Shown here one piece after another: positions 60,401 through 64,000 of a stretch of DNA of 64,000 bases. Numbering within the stretch: position 1 is the first letter of the stretch; every line of letters starts with the position of its first letter. The notes beneath the pieces were generated by a model. The model made no database searches, was not told the origin of the DNA, and saw nothing but the letters and a program-made list of their open reading frames with translations. Origin of the DNA: Dasyornis broadbenti (Eukaryota > Chordata > Aves > Passeriformes > Dasyornithidae). Location: assembly GCA_013397935.1 (NCBI GenBank), contig VZRN01001155.1, positions 208,950 to 272,949 on the forward strand, in the 5' to 3' direction. The translations under genes and the position numbers were made by a program.

Positions 60401-63012
60401 GGAAATGTATACCTCCATCAGGGGCTTTCACCATTTTGAAACTTAGAGGAATTATGTTCATACTATGTTTGCATTGAAAGTACTAACACAGCTTTTCTTC
60501 TGGGATTGGTCTTTATTTTCTACTTCTAAAATTCACATTCAATCCCATCACATCTCACTTACTCCTCAGTTTAAGAAAACTTCCTATATTCTATCTCAAA
60601 TTTTTCTGCTCATCTGTGTGACTTTGGAAGGGAGCAAGGAAAAATACCTTGCTGGCCTATTTAAACTGCCAGCCCATATCACACGGCTTTCATTCACACA
60701 CAGAACCCTCCGCAAATGTTAACCCACTGCTGCCCAAGTGAAGCTTTGCAGTGTGAAATGCATTATTACCACACACTGTTCTTCTGGATCTTCCGCTTAA
60801 TGCAATGCTACCACAGATTTTTCCTGTTTAGTTTTCATTTAAACATCAGTGAAGATCAACAGAGTTTGGGCTTGAAATTCAAGCAGTGTATTATCTGAAT
60901 GATTGAAAAGTAAATGTCTTACTCATGAGCTTTAGTATAGTTTCTGTAATTCTACACTGCTAGAGGAACTATTAAGCCATCATTTATACAGAAACTTCCT
61001 ACAACTCTGGCATGGTCAGGAAGCACATCAGAGTCCCAGGGAAAACATGGTACCCCCAGAAAGAGCGTGTTATACAACCCCAGCAGACAGGCTCTGCCCA
61101 AACACTGCTGCACTCAAGGCTTGGGGTGCAGCAGCAGTATTTTCCCAAATTGTCCCACCAGGGATCACTGGAGGTGTTTTCTGCTGGTAGTTGCAGGGTT
61201 TTTGAGGTTTGTTTGGTTTTGCTTGTCTGTCTGTCTTGTCTGTCGACTACATGGGCATACCCTACTCCCTGGGATTTTACTGATCATATGTGGTTGGCAG
61301 GTAAAAGCAGAGTTATAGAAAAACAGTGTAGTGCAAAAAGAAAAGCAAGAAAGCTTCAGATCTGAAAAAACTGCAAGCTAAAAATCAAATACAAATCAAG
61401 GCTGAAAATAACTGTCACTAACATTACTGTTGTAAGTTACATTTAAAACTGTCCTACTGTCTAAATGAATAATTCTGTATTACTGTAGCTACAGAAATAA
61501 AACCAAAATAATTCCAGCAGTTGCCATCTCCAAAGCAGCAGAGCTAATTCCACTTTTAAGTATACAGAGCATGAGCCACTCACCTTCTAAACATTCCTTC
61601 TTATTGTCTAGCTTCTCATGGGCCTTCGCACGTCTGAAGAGAGCTTTGACATATTTAGGGTTGAGCTCAACAGCCTTTGTGCAATCTTGTGCCACTTCTG
61701 TCCATTTTTGCTGTGGGCAGAAAAACAACACAGTGAGAGAGGCCCCACTGAGCTGCCTGTGTTGGTTTCCCACAGTCAGCTCCGGGGTCACACGCATCCA
61801 ACAGTGTCTGCTGGTTCTCCCTTGCTTGCCTCTACTTCTGCAAATTCCTCAGGGAGAAACTGCCTGGGCACCACTGCAAACCACCTGCACCAGAAAAGCC
61901 ATAGAACAGAAATGGAATTCCTACAGAAATACTAAACCAGACAATGTACTTCAAATCCCATGGGAGAAGATAATAAGCTCATTCAAAGATGTCTGCAGGA
62001 GGTAGCACTGGGACTGAAAGACTGGTGTAAAACAACTAGAACAAAAAAAGATGGAAATGTAATGAAAGCAAATAAGTTTAACACAGTGTTCAACCTCTTT
62101 TATTAAAAAAAAAAAAAAGTTATTTCAGTTTATCAAAATAGGCTTTTCCAACAGAGGAAGCACATACATTTGGGATTCATTACAGCATGAATTTGTGTTA
62201 GACAAGAACTGTTTTATCTCTCCTTCAACATCAGCTTTCTAAACACAGTCTCTCACTTGATACTTTAGACTGTACAAAGCCAACTTTTCCACTCCTTTAT
62301 ACAGCTCATCAACTCAAGCTCAGAAGCAAATCTATGATACCACAATAAGCAGTGCTGGTAGACTTCTAAAATAACACCAAGTATACTCAGCTGTCGAGTA
62401 AATGTTACTTCCCTATATGCAAAATTTAAGTCTTGGCCTTTACTAGGATTTGTGTGATTTTTTTGTTTAAATTTTGAAGTAGCATCCCTCCAAAATACTT
62501 GGCCTTTCACCTTTCTTTCACACTTAAAGAAACACACTTTAGTAGAGAGAAGTAAAATTAAATTATATATAAGAAAATTGTTCCAGAGAGCATAAATTAA
62601 AACTTTGTCTTAGAAGAACAGGATGCATAAGAATTACATAAGATAGACTGGGAGCAGCTGACAGAAAATAATTTTATTTGTATGTAAAAAAGTATGGTGA
62701 GCTGAAAAGAGCTGCAACAGCATCTTGTGAAGGCAGATGATGTTATCACCTGGGATCTTTCAGGGGACAGAAGTGACAAAATACAACACTGATAATGCTA
62801 CTTTTATAATAAACATATAATTATGTTTAATTTCTTACCAGTTGTTCATAGGCAGCAGCTCTATTTTGATAGAAGGTAGAAAGATCAAGGTTTTTCTCAG
62901 GAGGGCACAGGCTGATAGCCTCAGTATAACACTGAATAGCTAGCTCATATTTTCCTGCTTTAAAGTATTTGTTTCCTTTGTTCTTGGCTGCTTGGGCTCT
63001 ACCAAGAGGGCT
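51296..63012 (-). CDS. TOMM70: TOMM70, mitochondrial import receptor subunit TOM70 (exons 2-12; exon 1 outside the window)
   Basis: Eleven minus-strand exons join in frame to 1503 nt, 500 residues plus stop. Human has 608 residues, so exon 1 (about 108 residues with the N-terminal membrane anchor) is beyond 64000. The protein sits in the outer mitochondrial membrane and receives hydrophobic preproteins, such as metabolite carriers, from cytosolic Hsp70 and Hsp90 (family knowledge). The N-terminal TPR clamp lies in exons 2-4. Exon 3 contains ALFRRAKAHEKLD, whose first Arg corresponds to human Arg192, needed for chaperone EEVD binding. An acidic/charged linker (GEKSDEDKDKEGE) is in exon 5. C-terminal TPRs forming the preprotein pocket are in exons 6-12, ending GLKPPTL. 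No frameshift or stop is seen. Confidence 0.97.
52406..52528 (-). CDS. TOMM70: TOMM70 exon 11
   Basis: Acceptor TCTTGTAG, donor AG|GTAAAG; 123 nt. It encodes LLQLQWKQDLDKGLELISKA then CDFAYETMGTIEVQ. Confidence 0.96.
53057..53154 (-). CDS. TOMM70: TOMM70 exon 10
   Basis: Acceptor TGATTCAG, donor GG|GTATGT; 98 nt. It encodes ALTDQQQFGKADEMYDKCID then LEPDNATTYVHK, a complete TPR. Confidence 0.96.
53967..54083 (-). CDS. TOMM70: TOMM70 exon 9
   Basis: Acceptor TGGAATAG, donor CAG|GTATGT; 117 nt. It encodes YRQAYTGSNALTVQAAMKGF and KKFPKCAEGYALYAQ. The TGSNALTVQ segment differs from human TGNNSSQIQ, the most variable spot of the C-terminal domain here. Confidence 0.95.
54197..54597 (+). mobile_element. 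CR1 LINE 3' fragment (+)
   Basis: It has the CR1 order GAGAGAATTGGAATTGTTCA, CAGCCTGGAGAAGAGAAGGC, TTAGATATTAGGAAAAAATT, GTGAGACACTGGAACAGTGC, TGGAACTAGATGATCTTCAA, and the end CCAGGCCATTCTGTAATTTT. About 400 bp, 5'-truncated, in TOMM70 intron 8 and antisense to it. An open frame at 54215-54556 is a relic of LINE sequence, not a gene. Confidence 0.92.
55183..55290 (-). CDS. TOMM70: TOMM70 exon 8
   Basis: Acceptor TGGGTAG, donor CTG|GTAGGT; 108 nt. It encodes LKILLDQIEEAVEDFDECIR then PNSALAQAQKCFAL. Confidence 0.96.
56455..56589 (-). CDS. TOMM70: TOMM70 exon 7
   Basis: Acceptor CTTTTGCAG, donor CAA|GTAAGA; 135 nt, 45 codons. It encodes LRANALIKRGSMYMQQQQPV and STQDFNMAADIDPQNADVYH. The Gln run comes from a GCTGCTGCTGCTG tract on the plus strand; it is short and the same length as in human. 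Confidence 0.97.
56951..57015. repeat. Tandem repeat, 23-bp unit, about 2.8 copies
   Basis: TTTAGTTTGTACTACTTATT(AAC) at 56951-56973, then a copy with TGCAC at 56974-56996, then a partial copy to about 57015. Copies differ by one base. It lies in TOMM70 intron 6. Confidence 0.9.
57202..57409 (-). CDS. TOMM70: TOMM70 exon 6
   Basis: Acceptor ATTTACAG, donor AAG|GTAAGA; 208 nt. It encodes SGYLRAKQYMEEENYDKIIS, AEALLLRATFYLLIGNASAA and KPDLDQVISMEDANVK, the first TPRs of the C-terminal domain. Confidence 0.97.
57990..58007. repeat. Short palindrome (8-bp arms, 2-nt centre)
   Basis: GTGGTGCT-CA-AGCACCAC is a perfect hairpin; AGCACCAC recurs at 58013-58020 after an A run. No function is assigned. 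It lies in TOMM70 intron 5. Confidence 0.75.
58033..58082. repeat. Tandem duplication of a 25-bp unit
   Basis: TTTGTATGCCAGAACAAACT(TCTCA) at 58033-58057 is repeated at 58058-58082 with one base changed (AAAAAACT). Intronic, in TOMM70 intron 5. Confidence 0.9.
58548..58696 (-). CDS. TOMM70: TOMM70 exon 5
   Basis: Acceptor GTTTCAG, donor AA|GTGAGT; 149 nt. It encodes NREPLMPSPQFIKSYFSSFT, DDIISQPLLKGEKSDEDKDK and EGEASEVKE, a conserved link ending in a charged, likely flexible segment. Confidence 0.96.
58697..59998 (-). other. TOMM70: TOMM70 intron 4
   Basis: A 1.3-kb AT-rich intron; nothing recognisable in it. Confidence 0.6.
59999..60108 (-). CDS. TOMM70: TOMM70 exon 4
   Basis: Acceptor TTTCCTAG, donor AAG|GTAGGA; 110 nt. 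It encodes VTAVCILEAFQNQQSMLLAD and KVLKLLGKEKAKEKYK, the end of the TPR clamp and its capping helix. Confidence 0.96.
60109..61583 (-). other. TOMM70: TOMM70 intron 3
   Basis: A 1.5-kb intron. The part at 61012-61320 is less AT-rich and holds open frames on the plus strand, but has no repeat or domain match that I can see. Confidence 0.55.
61584..61710 (-). CDS. TOMM70: TOMM70 exon 3
   Basis: Acceptor GCCCACAG, donor G|GTGAGT; 127 nt. It encodes QKWTEVAQDCTKAVELNPKY then VKALFRRAKAHEKLDNKKEC, including the chaperone-clamp Arg192 equivalent. Confidence 0.96.
61711..62838 (-). other. TOMM70: TOMM70 intron 2
   Basis: A 1.1-kb intron with an A-rich run near 62105-62120. No other structure is recognised. 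Confidence 0.6.
62839..63012 (-). CDS. TOMM70: TOMM70 exon 2
   Basis: Minus-strand acceptor TTTTTCAG, donor CTG|GTAAGA; 174 nt, 58 codons. It encodes RAQAAKNKGNKYFKAGKYEL, YTEAISLCPPEKN and STFYQNRAAAYEQL, that is TPR1 and most of TPR2. Confidence 0.96.
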
Positions 63013-64000
63013 CTGAAAAAGAAAGTGATAGATCAGTTCAAATTAAAAAGGCATCACAGCACACAAGCTATGCACTTTAGTGCTCATCTTCAAAGACATA
63101 AAAATAGATCTGAGTTATAAACTGTAGCCCAGACTGCTGAAAAATCTCACTGATTTAGTTTCCTGGAAATACACAACAATTTCTTTTTTTGCAAGTGTAT
63201 CAGATAGGAGATAACCTTTTCACAAGATTCACTACAATGGTAATAAACAATGTAGTGATTTCTCTTTGGAAAGCTAAACAGATTGTAATCTTTTACATTG
63301 CTGGTGATCAGAAGAACCCATGAGGTAAGTTGCTCCAAAGGCTAAATGTGCAAAGACAACAAAGCCCTCAAAGCAATTCAAACAGAAGTGTTTCCTTCTG
63401 AAATACATAGAGCCTATAAGACCAGAGGTGACTCATCAGACTAGGAATTAAATATGGAAAACATCTTGTGGAAAGACCTACCAAGCAAGACAAATAAAAC
63501 CTGTAAGGAAAATAAAGCTGGACTGACTTTCATATACTAGACAAATCAACTTTATAGCTGACTCCTCTACAGATTCACACACTCTGCTTCATGCAATGAC
63601 AAGTGCTGGACCATCACCATCTTAGCAGGTAATGGGAAACTTTGCTGACTGGTCCGAGATCCTGCTAAATGCATCTTTGTGTTCTGCACCACATGTTAAT
63701 GATCTGTATTTCTGCAGAAACTAACATTGTTACCTGCAACTCCTAGATACACACATCAGTTATCAAATCTTGTGGTTTATAACGGATGTAAAAATGCTCT
63801 CTTTTTCAAAGGGGTGCGACACATATTCAAGAAACAAAGAGTTGCAAAAGATCTGAACATTGATCTTCTTGATTTCTGCTCCTCTTTCACAGCCTTGCTT
63901 CAAGGACCAACATTTTGGGGCAGTTCTGGCTAAGCTGCCAGACTCAAATGAACAGATATATAAGCACATGCCATTCTACCAACCTTTCAGAGGTGGGAAA
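63013..64000 (-). other. TOMM70: TOMM70 intron 1 (part)
   Basis: AT-rich, no exon or CpG island. Exon 1 with the membrane anchor and the GC-rich promoter expected for this gene must lie to the right of the window. Confidence 0.75.

Noticed and set aside
61571..62005. 144-codon plus-strand open frame overlapping TOMM70 exon 3
   Set aside because: It is the antisense shadow of exon 3 extended by chance into the intron; the minus-strand reading is clearly TOMM70.

Overview
The window is nuclear DNA of a vertebrate, almost certainly a bird. It carries three intron-rich housekeeping genes in the vertebrate-conserved order TBC1D23 (+), NIT2 (+), TOMM70 (-). The background is AT-rich with one CpG island. 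The dispersed repeats are CR1 LINE 3' ends plus endogenous-retrovirus LTRs, which is the repeat profile of avian genomes. The LTR ending with the 'caattcggagggaggg' type of sequence resembles passerine ERV LTRs, but a passerine assignment is inference only. There are no operons, CRISPR arrays, phage or plasmid genes. The open frames outside the exons listed here look like chance. Layout: 1-6249 is the first intron of TBC1D23; exon 1 with the start codon lies upstream of the window. 6250-30780 holds 18 coding exons of TBC1D23, including a known-type 45-nt cassette at 22124-22168 and a candidate second 45-nt cassette at 25861-25905. The 3' UTR follows to about 32510. 32742-33481 is a solo LTR with a perfect 5-bp target duplication (TATTT). 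33487-35935 is intergenic with an inverted CR1. 35936-36480 is the NIT2 CpG-island promoter. 36302-46308 holds the ten coding exons of NIT2, complete, with the Glu-Lys-Cys triad intact. 46309 to about 46945 (or about 47890) is the NIT2 3' UTR. On the minus strand, the TOMM70 3' UTR starts near 47835 and coding exons 12 to 2 run from 51296 to 63012; TOMM70 exon 1, with the membrane anchor, is beyond 64000. Splice sites and phases were worked out by hand. Every exon-exon junction preserves the reading frame, and the translations match the vertebrate families along their length. The three proteins work in separate places and share no pathway: TBC1D23 bridges endosome-derived vesicles to golgins at the trans-Golgi; NIT2 is an omega-amidase acting on alpha-ketoglutaramate and alpha-ketosuccinamate; TOMM70 is the outer-membrane mitochondrial import receptor that docks Hsp70/Hsp90-bound preproteins. 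NIT2 and TOMM70 converge tail to tail, with opposed poly(A) signals only 8 bp apart at 47852-47871. I found no new biological system. The most testable novelties are the candidate in-frame cassette exon of TBC1D23, the 3x48-bp minisatellite beside a weak splice donor, and the shared NIT2/TOMM70 polyadenylation zone.
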